Below, in pieces: positions 41,291-51,623 of a DNA stretch of 64,000 bases. Below the pieces are notes generated by a model that worked only from the letters and a program-made list of their open reading frames with translations, did not search any database and was not told where the DNA came from. A program made the position numbers and the translations under genes. Every line of letters begins with the position of its first letter. Position 1 is the stretch's first letter. Source of the stretch: Photobacterium sp. JCM 19050 (GTDB lineage: Bacteria > Pseudomonadota > Gammaproteobacteria > Enterobacterales > Vibrionaceae); assembly GCA_001310455.1 (NCBI GenBank), contig BAXG01000032.1, positions 1-64,000 of the forward strand, written 5' to 3'.

Positions 41291-42461
41291 ATGTTTGATT
41301 TCGATACCCCGGTTAACCGCTACGGCACGTTTTGCACCCAGTGGGATTATGTCGCCGACCGGTTTGGCAGCGCGGACCTGTTGCCTTTCACCATTTCAGA
41401 CATGGACTTCAACACCGCCCCCTGTATTCGCGAAGCCATCCAGAAGCGCACCGAGCACGGTGTGTGGGGCTACAGCCGCTGGAACCACGACGAATTCAAA
41501 GGTGCTGTCACCGGCTGGTTTGAACGCCGTTATGGTTGCAGCCTGGACAACAGCCATGTGGTATACGGCCCGTCAGTAATCTATATCATCAGCCAACTGG
41601 TTGAGCTGTGGTCAGAGAAAGGCGATGGCGTCCTGGTGCACACCCCGGCTTACGATGCGTTTTACAACATGCTGGCAACCAACGGGCGGGAGTGCCTCGC
41701 CTCACCGCTTGAGAAAACCGGCGGCACCTATGAAGTAAACTGGGCGCAGTTTGAAGCGCAGGCAGCCAGGCCGTCTTGCAAAATCCTGCTGCTTTGCAGC
41801 CCGCACAACCCAACCGGCCGAGTATGGAGCCGGGATGAGCTCACCCGGATGGAAGATATTTGCTCCCGCCACGGTGTAAAGGTGATTTCTGATGATATCC
41901 ATATGGATATCAGCTACCGCCCTTATATCCCCTGGCCGGCAATCGCGGCAAATACGGACTGGGCATTGGTCAGCTCCGGCTCCAAATCTTTCAATATCCC
42001 GGCATTAGGCGGTGCTTACGCCATTATCCCCGACAGCGAAAGCCGAGATGCATTCCTGACCCGCCTGAAAGCCGCCCACGGCCTTTCTTCGCCGTCCATA
42101 CTCGGTGTTATCGGCCATATGAGTGCCTATAACGAAGGGGAAGCATGGCTTGATGCCTGAAAGGTTATCTGCATGGCAATTTGCAATATATCGCGGAAAC
42201 CCTCAATGCAGCCTTCCCGGCTGTTGGGTATAAGGTGCCGGAAGGCACTTACCTGGCGTGGATAGATCTCAACCCGCTGGGCGTGGATATGGATGCGCTG
42301 CAAAAGGTGCTGGTTGAGGAGGAGAAAGTCGCCATCATGCGCGGGGACACCTATGGACCGGAAGGTCACGGTTATATCCGCCTCAATGCCGGGTGTCCGC
42401 GCAGTAAGTTAGAAGCCGGGGTATTGGCCTGATACGGGCATTGAACAAACTGGGTTACTGA
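41291..42461 (+). CDS. malY: Cystathionine beta-lyase-like PLP protein MalY (two frameshifts)
   Basis: PLP fold-type I protein that cleaves C-S bonds and, in E. coli, also dampens MalT. FDFDTPVNRYGTFCTQWDYV, the PLP-binding SPHNPTGRVW, and the PLP lysine in SSGSKSFNIPALGGAYAI are clear. One C is missing near 42156 (restoring GEAWLDALKGYLHGNLQYIAE) and one near 42429 (restoring EAGVLALIRALNKLGY). With both, the product is 390 aa, exactly the E. coli length; the true stop is at 42459-42461. Confidence 0.92.
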
Positions 42462-42490
42462 CAGGTATCAATTAACCGAAGGCGGGAAGC

Positions 42491-42921
42491 TCAGTGCTCC
42501 CCGCATTTTTTCTGTTTTGGCGTACCATCCAGTGCAGTAGGATAGAACAGTGGCTGGCATCATCGTCATCGTGCCCGCAACAGGCATCATTGATGCGCTT
42601 TAACGCCTTGCGGATCCGGTTGAGCTCCGCAATCTTGTGGTCAATCTCATCGAGCTTGGCCTGCGTGATGTGTTTGACTTCCGCACAGCTGTGCTCCATC
42701 GCTTCCAACCGGATAGTCAGGAGCTCACGAATTTCATCCAAGCTCAGCCCCACCCCTTTGGCACGGATAATAAACTGGATGCGAGACACCTCATCCGCGC
42801 TGTAAAGCCGGTAGCCGCCTTCACTTCGCCCGGCCGGTTGCAGTAGGTCGCTCTTTTCATAAAACCTGAGGGTGTCACTGGTCACCCCGGCCAGCTTGGC
42901 CAGATCGCCAATTTTCAGCAT
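42491..42921 (-). CDS. zntR: Zinc-responsive MerR-family regulator ZntR (one frameshift)
   Basis: MerR helix-turn-helix ([34 protein letters not shown]) and metal-binding residues of ZntR: Cys79 in EHSCAEV, Cys114-Cys115 and Cys125 in CCGHDDDDASHC. The frame as read ends at 42472 with an unrelated tail. Adding one base near 42527 gives ...CSILPALDGTPKQKKCGEH with a stop at 42491 and 143 aa, closer to ZntR (141 aa) and including a C-terminal Cys. Its zinc exporter gene (zntA) is not in the window. CueR is unlikely given the double cysteine. Confidence 0.85.
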
Positions 42922-43691
42922 TGCAACTCTCCTTGGGCCTGTACGTCAAAGATACCGCTAACTTCCCCTGCTGTCAGTGTCCGGTATTGCCCAGGGGCCA
43001 AAGCCGGCTCCAACGCCAGTGCACCGACCCTTTCCCGGTGAAGCCCGACAACCGGGTTCCGGAAACGGCCGAACATTCGCTTTATCTGGTGGTATTTGCC
43101 TTCCGTCAGGATAACCCGGGTAACGTGCTCAGACAGGATTTCCAGTTTCGCCGGTGCAGTGGTGATATCTTCAAAGGCGAAATACATGCCACCGGCAAAC
43201 GCCTCAATGTAGTCTTCTGAAACCGGGTTGGCCAGGGTCACACTATAGTGTTTGTCTACTTTGAATTCCGGAGCCATCAGTTTTTCCGACCACCGGCTGT
43301 CATTGGTCAGTAGCAAAAGCCCCGAGGTGTTGAGATCCAGCCGGCCGACAATATGCAATGAATCAGCCTGCGGGTGATCAATAAGATCAAGCACAGTCCG
43401 GTGGATCCCGTCCCGTGTTGCACTCACCACTCCCACCGGCTTGTTCATCACCAGGTACACCGGCTCGCTGGCTTGCAACACGTCTCCGTCAAGGCAAATC
43501 CTGCTGAACTCATCCACCGTCTGATCCACGGACTTTGCCCGTTCTCCATCCACGGTGACCCGGCCTTCAGCCAGCATCATACGTACCGCTTTTTTTGGTA
43601 CCTGGCAGTGTCGGGCAATAAAACGGTCAAGCCGTCCCCGGCTTGAGGTTTTCTTTTCACGGGATTGTGGTGGGTTTTCTTTCAACGACAT
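42915..43691 (-). CDS. rsuA: 16S rRNA pseudouridine 516 synthase
   Basis: Isomerises U516 of 16S rRNA. N-terminal S4-like RNA-binding region ([30 protein letters not shown]) and the synthase domain with [16 protein letters not shown] and the catalytic Asp in [28 protein letters not shown] is the RsuA-family C-terminal motif. The start is uncertain: ATG at 43691 or 43703; further upstream would intrude on the purH control region. It overlaps zntR by 7 bases. Confidence 0.88.
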   Translation of the reverse strand: MSLKENPPQSREKKTSSRGRLDRFIARHCQVPKKAVRMMLAEGRVTVDGERAKSVDQTVDEFSRICLDGDVLQASEPVYLVMNKPVGVVSATRDGIHRTVLDLIDHPQADSLHIVGRLDLNTSGLLLLTNDSRWSEKLMAPEFKVDKHYSVTLANPVSEDYIEAFAGGMYFAFEDITTAPAKLEILSEHVTRVILTEGKYHQIKRMFGRFRNPVVGLHRERVGALALEPALAPGQYRTLTAGEVSGIFDVQAQGELQC

Positions 43692-43763
43692 AGGTTTCAG
43701 CATATACGGCAAAAGTGCGCCTGCACGCTGGCAAGTCGCAACAAAAATGATGCAAAAACGCAA

Positions 43764-43798
43764 AAGCAATCGATTGCGTCACGTTTTTGGTTTACAAT
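43764..43798 (+). promoter_or_regulatory. PurR box overlapping the purH promoter
   Basis: AAGCAATCGATTGCGT (43764-43779) fits the PurR consensus ANGCAANCGNTTNCNT at every fixed position. A -10 TACAAT (43793-43798) with a GC-rich discriminator follows 13 bases later, so the operator overlaps the -35 region. Repression by PurR with hypoxanthine/guanine is the known control of purHD. Confidence 0.8.
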
Positions 43799-43916
43799 GC
43801 GCGCCGAAAACATGGATAGCCAGACCCTTAAGGGTGCTTCCCAAAGCCTGCCATTTGTCCTGCCGGCCCGCGGTTTTGGGAAGTATCCTATCCCCCAACG
43901 AACAGAGATGGTAGCA

Positions 43917-45508
43917 ATGGAAAACGCTCGTCCAATCCGTCGCGCATTGATTAGCGTATCAGACAAGACAGGTATCGTGGAATTTGCACAGGCGCTTGCC
44001 CAGCGTGATGTTGAGATTCTCTCTACCGGCGGCACTGCCCGCTCCTGGCTGAAAAAGGCCTTCAGGTTATCGAAGTTTCCGAATACACCGGCTTCCCTGA
44101 AATGATGGATGGCCGTGTGAAGACCCTGCACCCGAAAGTACATGGCGGGATCCTTGGCCGCCGCGGCCAGGACGATGGCGTCATGGGTGAGCACCAGATC
44201 AACCCTATCGATATGGTTGTCGTTAACCTCTACCCGTTTGCGGCGACCGTTGCTAACCCGGATTGCACACTGGAAGATGCGGTGGAAAACATCGATATCG
44301 GCGGCCCGACTATGGTGCGTTCTGCGGCGAAGAACCACAAAGACGTGACCATCATCGTGAACGCCTGTGATTACAGCCGGGTTATCAGCGAGATGGATGC
44401 CAACAGTGGCAGCCTGACCTACCCGACCCGTTTCGACCTTGCGATTGCTGCTTTTGAGCACACTGCGGCTTACGACGCATGATTGCCAACTATTTCGGTA
44501 CCATGGTGCCGTCTTACGGTGAGAACAAGGAAGGGGATGCTGAATCCAAGTTCCCGCGTACTTTCAACCAGCAGTTCCTCAAAAAGCAAGGACATGCGTT
44601 ACGGCGAAAACAGCCATCAGGACGCAGCATTCTACGTGGAAGCCAACCCGGAAGAGGCTTCCGTCTCCACAGCCCGCCAGATTCAGGGCAAGGCGCTTTC
44701 CTACAACAACATCGCTGATACTGACGCAGCACTTGAGTGTGTGAAAGAGTTCGACCAACCGGCCTGTGTTATCGTCAAGCACGCCAACCCATGCGGCGTG
44801 GCGCTCGGCGATGACATCCTGGAAGCCTACAACCGCGCTTACCAGACTGACCCAACGTCTGCCTTTGGCGGTATCATCGCCTTTAACCGCGAACTGGATG
44901 GCAAAACCGCACAGGCGATCGTTGAGCGCCAGTTTGTTGAAGTTATTATTGCACCGTCAGTTTCAGCAGAAGCCGTCGAAGTGGTTGCAGCCAAGAAAAA
45001 CGTTCGCCTGCTGGAGTGCGGTGAGTGGAGCAGCAAGACCACTGGTTTCGATGTAAAGCGCGTCAATGGCGGTCTGCTGGTCCAGGATCGCGACCAGGGT
45101 ATGGTAGGACAGGAAGACCTCAAGGTGGTCTCCAAGCGCCAGCCTAGCGAGGAAGAGCTGCGTGACGCACTGTTCTGCTGGAAAGTCGCCAAATACGTGA
45201 AATCCAACGCTATCGTCTATGCCAGGGGCAACATGACCATTGGTGTGGGTGCTGGCCAGATGAGCCGCGTTTATTCTGCTAAAATCGCCGGTATCAAAGC
45301 CGCAGACGAAAACCTGGAAGTCGCAGGCAGCGTAATGGCCTCCGATGCCTTCTTCCCGTTCCGCGATGGCATTGATGCCGCCGCAGAAGCCGGTATCACT
45401 TGCGTTATCCAGCCGGGCGGTTCAATGCGTGACGACGAAGTCATTGCCGCAGCCGATGAACACGGCATGGCCATGGTCTTCACCGGTATGCGCCATTTCC
45501 GTCACTAA
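43917..45508 (+). CDS. purH: Bifunctional AICAR transformylase / IMP cyclohydrolase (three indels)
   Basis: Last two steps of IMP synthesis. The IMPCH domain (1-195) shows [20 protein letters not shown] and [15 protein letters not shown]; the AICARFT domain has [40 protein letters not shown] and [12 protein letters not shown]. Corrections: +C near 44044 ([21 protein letters not shown]), +G near 44479 (AYDGMIANYFG), -A near 44587 ([14 protein letters not shown]). The product becomes 530 aa (E. coli 529). ATG at 43917 preferred; 43908 is possible. Confidence 0.95.
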
Positions 45509-45522
45509 TCAGCAAGCTTTGT

Positions 45523-45547
45523 GGGAGCAACTCCTTGGGTGGCTCCC
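45523..45547 (+). other. Intercistronic hairpin between purH and purD
   Basis: GGGAGC (45523-45528) pairs with GCTCCC (45542-45547) over a 13-base loop, in the 69-base gap between purH and purD. There is no U-tract, so an mRNA-processing or stabilising element is more likely than a terminator. Confidence 0.4.
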
Positions 45548-45577
45548 TTCCCTCAATGTGAGTGAGGAAACTATTTG

Positions 45578-46875
45578 ATGAACATTCTTGTTATTGGTGG
45601 CGGTGGCCGTGAGCACGCGCTGGCATGGAAAGCTGCCCAGTCACCAAAGGTAACGAACGTTTTCGTGGCACCGGGCAATGCCGGTACCGCACTTGAACCA
45701 AAGCTCAACAACGTCAGCATTGGTGCTGAAGATATCCCTGGCCTTCTGGCATTTGCCAAGGATAACGGCGTTGACCTGACCATCGTCGGCCCGGAAGCGC
45801 CACTGGTTATCGGTGTGGTTGATGCATTCCAGGCTGCTGGCCTAAAGATCTTTGGCCCGACAGAGGGTGCAGCCCAGCTCGAAGGCTCCAAGGCATTCAC
45901 CAAGGACTTCCTGGCCCGCCATAAAATCCCGACAGCGGATTACCAGAACTTCACCGAAATCGAACCGGCACTGGCTACATTCGCGAAAAAGGCGCGCCTA
46001 TCGTGGTTAAGGCAGATGGTCTGGCAGCGGGTAAGGGCGTGATTGTCGCCATGACCGAGCAGGAAGCCGAAGATGCCGTGCGCGATATGCTGGCAGGCAA
46101 TGCATTCGGTGATGCAGGCAGCCGCGTGGTGATTGAAGAGTTTCTGGATGGTGAGGAAGCAAGCTTTATCGTCATGGTAGACGGCAAGAACGTGCTGCCT
46201 ATGGCCACCAGCCAGGATCACAAGCGCGTTGGCGACGGCGATACCGGACCGAACACCGGCGGCATGGGTGCGTACTCCCCGGCACCGGTTGTCACGGCTG
46301 AGATCCACCAGCGTGTGATGGAAGAAGTTATCTACCCAACCGTTCGCGGTATGGAAGCTGAAGGCCACCCATACACCGGTTTCCTTTATGCCGGACTGAT
46401 GATTATGGCTGACGGCACACCGAAAGTGATTGAATACAACTGCCGTTTCGGTGACCCGGAAACCCAGCCTATCATGATGCGAATGCAGTCTGACCTGGTA
46501 GAACTCTGCCTGGCAGCTATCGACGGCAAACTCGATACCATGGACTCGGAGTGGGACGAGCGCGCATCCATCGGTGTGGTACTCGCAGCCGGTGGTTACC
46601 CGGCGGGCTACAACAAGGGTGACGTCATTTCCGGCCTGCCGGATGTTTTCGAAAACGGTGCTGACACTAAGGTGTTCCATGCAGGCACTGCCGAGAAAAA
46701 TGGCAATGTCGTCACTAACGGTGGCCGCGTGCTGTGTGTCACGGCTCTCGGCAACACCGTTTCTGAAGCCCAGAAGAAAGCCTATGAGCAGGTGAAAACC
46801 ATCTCCTGGGACGGCGCTTTTTATCGCAATGATATCGCTTACCGTGCCATTGCCCGGGAAAACGGCGAAGGGTAA
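45578..46875 (+). CDS. purD: Phosphoribosylamine-glycine ligase (one frameshift)
   Basis: Second step of purine synthesis, ATP-grasp family. [56 protein letters not shown] and [13 protein letters not shown] are all conserved. One T is missing near 45974 (GGCTACATT for GGCTTACATT); correction gives [20 protein letters not shown] and 432 aa (E. coli 429). Cotranscribed with purH. Confidence 0.95.
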
Positions 46876-46900
46876 TCCTGCCGGTTTTCAAACCAATATC

Positions 46901-46932
46901 AAAACGGCCTTCGCTTCGAAGGCCGTTTTTTT
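46901..46932 (+). terminator. purHD terminator
   Basis: AAAACGGCCTTCG pairs with CGAAGGCCGTTTT around CTT, followed by a T-tract to 46932. Strong. Confidence 0.92.
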
Positions 46933-47081
46933 GTATCCGGATGTCTCTTGGCTCAGCTGTTATCACCCAACTTGGGCGGTGTCAGACACAGCCTTCGGGC
47001 CCGTCAAGCAACAACAGGATGAGAGCGAAATTTCAGTAGCAGACTCTTTTCCCAGCGCAGCAATAAAGTGGCTGCCACTGG

Positions 47082-47642
47082 CTATTTTTTTGCAACAGAG
47101 GCAGGCAACGGTTGATCAAACGCTACATTGCGCGCCCGGGTGCTGCCACAGGCTACCAGCTCACCATTGTGCATTTTTCCCTGAATCAACCGGGCTCTTT
47201 CAGCCTTAAGGGCTTTCACCACACCCAGAGACTGCTCAATGCTTCTTTGGTGGGTTTTAATCTGCGATGGAGAAAGAGGCACAACACGCTCTCCGACCCG
47301 GTAGCGCTGGTACACCGCTTCTCCGTTGTCATCAAAACGAAGAACCAGTGAAAATGGCTGGATTTCATCATCAACAAACTGTTCGCCCTGCTGACGCAAC
47401 TCGCGCAAGACGCCGGCACGCCAAGTCGACTCACTGTCATAGTGGCCATAATCGCCGACATAAACACGGGATTTAAGGGAAATCGGGAAAGCCTGTTTTT
47501 GTTCAAGCCAATAGATGGAAGTCGCATCACCAGCGGTCTGCCCGGTGATAAATGTTTCAACAGGAATAGTTTGATCGGAAAAACTTGAACAGCCACCAAT
47601 CAATAAAAAAACTGGTAGAATCAGGGAGGCAATAAAACGCAT
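47082..47642 (-). CDS. DUF1481 lipoprotein
   Basis: 186 aa, lipoprotein signal with lipobox LIGGC (Cys18), so membrane-anchored, probably outer membrane. Function unknown; DUF1481 (E. coli YjaH) sits between purHD and hupA in gamma-proteobacteria, as here. Body contains RVYVGDYGHYDSESTWRAGVLREL and LVLRFDDNGEAVYQRYRVGERVVPL. Confidence 0.85.
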   Translation of the reverse strand: MRFIASLILPVFLLIGGCSSFSDQTIPVETFITGQTAGDATSIYWLEQKQAFPISLKSRVYVGDYGHYDSESTWRAGVLRELRQQGEQFVDDEIQPFSLVLRFDDNGEAVYQRYRVGERVVPLSPSQIKTHQRSIEQSLGVVKALKAERARLIQGKMHNGELVACGSTRARNVAFDQPLPASVAKK

Positions 47643-47685
47643 AGAAGGCTCCGCAAAACAGAGAATTGTTTTGGCGGAGTATAGA

Positions 47686-47958
47686 TTAGTTAACGGCGTC
47701 TTTCAGCGCTTTACCAGCTACAAACGCAGGAACGTTAGCAGCAGCAATCTGAATTTCTGCACCAGTCTGTGGGTTACGGCCAGTGCGAGCAGCGCGGTGG
47801 TTAACTTTGAAAGTACCAAAGCCGATCAGCTGAACCTGATCACCATCTTTCAGCGCACCTTCGATACCAGACAGTGTGGCTTCCAGTGCAGCTTTCGCTT
47901 GTGCTTTAGACAGGTCTGCTTTTTCAGCGATCAGGTCGATCAGTTGGGTTTTGTTCAT
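47686..47958 (-). CDS. hupA: DNA-binding protein HU-alpha
   Basis: 90-aa nucleoid protein: [45 protein letters not shown] with the DNA-intercalating Pro. Exact family length. Upstream of the DUF1481 gene on the same strand with 43 bases between, as in E. coli. Confidence 0.98.
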   Translation of the reverse strand: MNKTQLIDLIAEKADLSKAQAKAALEATLSGIEGALKDGDQVQLIGFGTFKVNHRAARTGRNPQTGAEIQIAAANVPAFVAGKALKDAVN

Positions 47959-48185
47959 CAGTCTTCCCTTCTAGGTGTTTTGTTTCAACAAAATCAACTC
48001 TAATCCAAAAGAAGCCAGACTGGCAAAGGTTTGTCGCGCCTTAGACGACTATATGCGGACTCTTTAACCATAAACTGAGCGCAGCCTCACAAAATGTTAC
48101 GTATTATGCTGCGTGCGCTATTGGTTATTAGCCAACAAGCCCCGATTTTATAACGGTAAAATTACACATACTCATCGAGAAAAGA

Positions 48186-49343
48186 ATGACACTGCTTATT
48201 GTTTATATCGCCCTGGCGATTGGTGTTTCCTTTATTTGCTCCGTGTTGGAAGCTGTTTTATTGAGTATCACCCCAAGTTACCTCGCAACCCTCCGTCAGC
48301 AACAACATCCTGCTGCTGAGCGACTCGGTAAACTGAAAGATGATATTGACCGACCGCTGGCCTCTATTCTGACCCTGAATACCATTGCTCACACTGTCGG
48401 TGCCGCAGCATCCGGTGCTCAGGCTGCAAAGGTGTTTGGTGAAGCCTGGCTGGGGGTTTTCTCCGGTGTCCTGACCCTGGCCATCCTGCTGCTGTCTGAA
48501 ATCGTGCCTAAAACCATTGGTGCAACTTACTGGCGCCAACTTGCTCCGTCTTCTGCCGTTATCCTGAAGTGGATGGTATGGATGCTGGCTCCGCTTGTCT
48601 GGCTGTCCAACCAAATTACCCGACGTCTGGCCCGTGGCCACGAAGCGCCGAAGATGCGCGATGAGCTTTCTGCCATGGCGATGTTGGCCACCGAAAGCGG
48701 TGAGCTGGCAGACAACGAATCAAAAATGCTCTCTAACCTGCTTGAGCTGCGTGAAGTTCCGGTGACCCGTATCATGACACCGCGTCCGGTGCTTTTCCGG
48801 GTGCCGGCTGACCTGACTATTGATGAGTTCATTACCCAGCATCAGGATACGCCGTTCTCCCGCCCACTGGTGTATGCCGGCCAGCGCGACAACATCCTGG
48901 GTTTTGTCCACCGTCTGGAGCTGTTCGCAGCCAGCCGCCGGGGTGACGGTCACAAGCAGCTTGGCGCAGCGATGCGTCCGCTGCCAGTGATCATGAATAC
49001 CTTCACGGTGCCACATGCGTTCGATACGCTTATGGCGCGACGCTCCCAGATTGGCATGATTGTCGATGAATACGGCACGGTTCAGGGCATTGTGACCCTT
49101 GAGGACATTTTCGAGCACCTGGTGGGCGCAGAAATTGTCGACGAGGCAGACAAAACTACCGACATGCAGCAACTTGCGTTCCAGCGCTGGGAAGACTGGA
49201 AAGTGCAGCACGGTATGATTGAAAGCCCGGATGATGATAACGAGGAAGCACCGGCGGAATCGGAAGATGACAAAGCCGAGCCTGAGGTTGTCATTGAAGC
49301 CGAGGGAAAAGAGCCTAAAAAGGTGCCTGAAGACGTTAAATAG
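48186..49343 (+). CDS. CNNM/CorC-type membrane protein with DUF21 and CBS domains
   Basis: 385 aa. N-terminal DUF21 with four membrane segments (VYIALAIGVSFICSVLEAVLLS; AILLLSEIVPKTIGATYW), then two CBS domains: MTPRPVLFRVPADLTIDEFI and MARRSQIGMIVDEYGTVQGIVTLEDIFEHLVG. The last 45 residues are very acidic (ESPDDDNEEAPAESEDDK), an unstructured tail rather than the usual CorC_HlyC domain. The family is linked to divalent-ion or Na/Mg transport; substrate here is unknown. Divergent from hupA. Confidence 0.85.
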   Translation: MTLLIVYIALAIGVSFICSVLEAVLLSITPSYLATLRQQQHPAAERLGKLKDDIDRPLASILTLNTIAHTVGAAASGAQAAKVFGEAWLGVFSGVLTLAILLLSEIVPKTIGATYWRQLAPSSAVILKWMVWMLAPLVWLSNQITRRLARGHEAPKMRDELSAMAMLATESGELADNESKMLSNLLELREVPVTRIMTPRPVLFRVPADLTIDEFITQHQDTPFSRPLVYAGQRDNILGFVHRLELFAASRRGDGHKQLGAAMRPLPVIMNTFTVPHAFDTLMARRSQIGMIVDEYGTVQGIVTLEDIFEHLVGAEIVDEADKTTDMQQLAFQRWEDWKVQHGMIESPDDDNEEAPAESEDDKAEPEVVIEAEGKEPKKVPEDVK

Positions 49344-49345
49344 CA

Positions 49346-49373
49346 AAAGAGCGGGCAATGCCCGCTCTTTTTG
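49346..49373 (+). terminator. Terminator of the CNNM-family gene
   Basis: AAAGAGCGGGC (49346-49356) pairs with GCCCGCTCTTT (49360-49370) with a 3-nt loop and T-tract. Confidence 0.92.
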
Positions 49374-49392
49374 TTCAACCCCTTGAGATGAC

Positions 49393-49980
49393 TTACAGGC
49401 CAATTCCCAGGTTGCTGATACCGGATTCACGCAGTTCAGCGCGAATACCTTTAATCATCTCAATATCCCGGCTCTCTGCATTTTTGAGCGCACGGAAGAT
49501 ATCCCACTGAATGTCCCACTCACCGCAGACCGATTCAAAAGATTTCTGGTTTTCATCCGTCACGTCCTCACCGCCCTGGGCTTCTTCGAGCTGGGCGACA
49601 CTGCGCACGGAAATCTGGCTGATTTTCAACACAGTTTCGGCTATCAGGTCACGATCGAGCAGGCAGTGAAGCAGATTTGCCATCGCTTCACAGGCATCCA
49701 CCGCCGGATAGGTCAGGTAGAGGTCATAAACCTCTTTCTCCGGAATCAGGTCTTCCAGCTTTTCCAGTTGGCGCTCGAAGTTAGCTTTGGCATTCTTAAC
49801 GGTAAGGGATTCCCAGACCGTATCCAGAATGGCGTGAAACTGGCGAGGGTCAGCAAATTCAGTTTGCTCGCAGAACAACGCATAGTTTGGGTACATGCGT
49901 TCCACCAGCGCCGCCATAAAAGTGACCTGCTGCCATGGTTCGAACTTTTCGAGACGCAGTTGAAGGGGGTTTCTCAGCAT
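49393..49980 (-). CDS. yjaG: YjaG family (DUF416) protein
   Basis: 195 aa of unknown function, DUF416. LRLEKFEPWQQVTFMAALVERMYPNYALFCEQT is the conserved N-terminal block; YLTYPAVDACEAMANLLHCLL and EWDIQWDIFRALK follow. Start ATG 49980 chosen for family fit; in-frame sequence continues to 50025 but lacks similarity. In E. coli yjaG lies next to hupA; here it is one gene away. Confidence 0.88.
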   Translation of the reverse strand: MLRNPLQLRLEKFEPWQQVTFMAALVERMYPNYALFCEQTEFADPRQFHAILDTVWESLTVKNAKANFERQLEKLEDLIPEKEVYDLYLTYPAVDACEAMANLLHCLLDRDLIAETVLKISQISVRSVAQLEEAQGGEDVTDENQKSFESVCGEWDIQWDIFRALKNAESRDIEMIKGIRAELRESGISNLGIGL

Positions 49981-50079
49981 AGGAGGCTCGTTTTCTCTTA
50001 ACCGGACCAGCGGCCGGGTCAGCACCGGCCAGATTGGCGGCAGTTTACTCTATCCAACTGACAGACAAAAGGACGCACC

Positions 50080-50986
50080 TTGAACAAATTATGGATTGAG
50101 TCGCAGGAACGCGACGCCTACCTTGACCTGTTCCATCGCGCCAGACTACCGCAACTGGTACTCGCAGGGAGCCCGGAGGAAGCCGATATCGTTCTTGGCG
50201 ATCCGCCGGATATCGCACCTGTACTCAACAATTTCCCAGCCTTGGCTTGGTTGCAGTCTACCTTCGCAGGCGTGGATGCTTTAGTTACAACGCCCCGCAG
50301 GGATTATCTGCTTACGAATGTTCGGGGGATTTTCGGTCCGCTGATGGCAGAGTATGTCATGGGGTGCCTTATCAACCATTTCAGGCACCTCCCGCAATAC
50401 CGCCAGCAGCAGGGCTCTGCAACCTGGAAACAATTGCCTTACCAGGGGCTGGCGGGCAAACACCTGATGTTGGTCGGCGCCGGTTCTATTGGGCGTCACG
50501 TAGGAAAAGTCGCCGGCATGTTCGGGCTTTTGGTCACTGCCGTCACCCGGAGTGGAAGCCCGGTGGAGGGCATCGCAGATTGCATTCCCATCAGCAAGAT
50601 GGAAACAGTGCTGCCAGACGCCGATATCATCGTATCCACCCTGGCCGGGAACACATGAAACCCGGGGTTTATTCAACAGGGCTTTTTTCAGCCATTGCCG
50701 CGATGTGGTTTTTATCAATGTCGGTCGCGGCAGCGTAGTCGATGAGGCGGCATTACTGGATGCCCTCGATCAGAAAGAGATACAACATGCCTTCCTGGAT
50801 GTGTTTATCCAGGAACCGCTTCCGGAAAATAACCCGCTCTGGAGACATCCGTCGGTTACTGTCACTCCCCATATTTCTGCACACAGTTTCCCGCAGCAGG
50901 TGTTTGCCCTGTTTGCTGACAACTATCTTCGCTGGCAACGCGGGGAGCCGCTGGAATCGGTTGTGGACATGGAAAGAGGCTACTGA
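50080..50986 (+). CDS. D-isomer-specific 2-hydroxyacid dehydrogenase (one frameshift)
   Basis: About 301 aa, GhrA-like. NAD(P)-binding GLAGKHLMLVGAGSIGRHVGKVA, the catalytic Arg region FINVGRGSVVDEAALLDAL and the catalytic His in TPHISAHSFP. TTG start at 50080, with AAGGA 6 bases upstream. An extra G near 50646 (CTGGCCGGG for CTGCCGGG) breaks the frame; removing it gives STLPGTHETRGLFNRAFF. Substrate is probably glyoxylate/hydroxypyruvate or another 2-oxoacid, not resolvable here. Confidence 0.85.
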
Positions 50987-50988
50987 CA

Positions 50989-51594
50989 GTGGGCCAGCCA
51001 GAACTCGATGCACTTTTCCGGCAAATCCGGGCTTGCACCCTGTGTAAACAGCACCTTCCTCTCGGGCCGCGCCCGGTTATTCGTGGAAACGCTTCAGCCA
51101 GGTTACTGATTATCGGGCAGGCACCGGGCACCCGAGTGCACGAAACCGGTATTCCGTGGAATGACCCAAGCGGCGACCGGCTGCGCCAGTGGCTCGACTT
51201 GGACAAGGACACCTTCTACGACGAAAGCAAAATCGCCATTATGCCGATGGGCCTTTGTTACCCGGGTAAAGGTAAATCCGGCGATTTGCCGCCCCGCCCG
51301 GAATGCCAGCCCCAGTGGCACCCAAAAGTTCTGAATTTACTGCCGCACATTGGTATGACGCTGCTTGTAGGTGATTATGCCCAGCGCTGTTACCTGGACG
51401 GCCGCCCCAAGACCCTGACGGAAACGGTACGAAGCTGGCAGCAATGGGCACCGGCTTACCTGCCCCTGCCTCACCCGTCACCGCGCAATACGTTGTGGCT
51501 TAGGCGCAATCCGTGGTTTGAGGAAGAAGTCGTGCCTTATATGCGGGAAAAGGTAAACGCATTTCTGAAGTCTGACGATACAGGAAACAGATAA
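50989..51594 (+). CDS. Uracil-DNA glycosylase superfamily protein
   Basis: 201 aa. Motif A as [31 protein letters not shown] and motif B as [11 protein letters not shown] place it in the UDG superfamily, closer to families that lack the canonical family-1 water-activating Asp. The N-terminal CTLCKQH has two Cys, perhaps part of an iron-sulfur site, but four are not visible. Role in uracil repair is possible but unproven. GTG start, 3 bases after the dehydrogenase stop. Confidence 0.78.
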   Translation: MGQPELDALFRQIRACTLCKQHLPLGPRPVIRGNASARLLIIGQAPGTRVHETGIPWNDPSGDRLRQWLDLDKDTFYDESKIAIMPMGLCYPGKGKSGDLPPRPECQPQWHPKVLNLLPHIGMTLLVGDYAQRCYLDGRPKTLTETVRSWQQWAPAYLPLPHPSPRNTLWLRRNPWFEEEVVPYMREKVNAFLKSDDTGNR

Positions 51595-51597
51595 AGA

Positions 51598-51619
51598 AAA
51601 CCCCGGAGAACCGGGGTTT
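51598..51619. terminator. Bidirectional terminator between UDG-family gene and hemE
   Basis: AAACCCCGG (51598-51606) pairs with CCGGGGTTT (51611-51619) around AGAA. Confidence 0.85.
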
Positions 51620-51623
51620 ATCG

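Noticed and set aside
43917-45508. Programmed frameshifting or decay of purH and other split genes
   Set aside because: There are no slippery heptamers with pseudoknots, multiple breaks occur per gene, and many house-keeping genes are affected. Sequencing error explains all.
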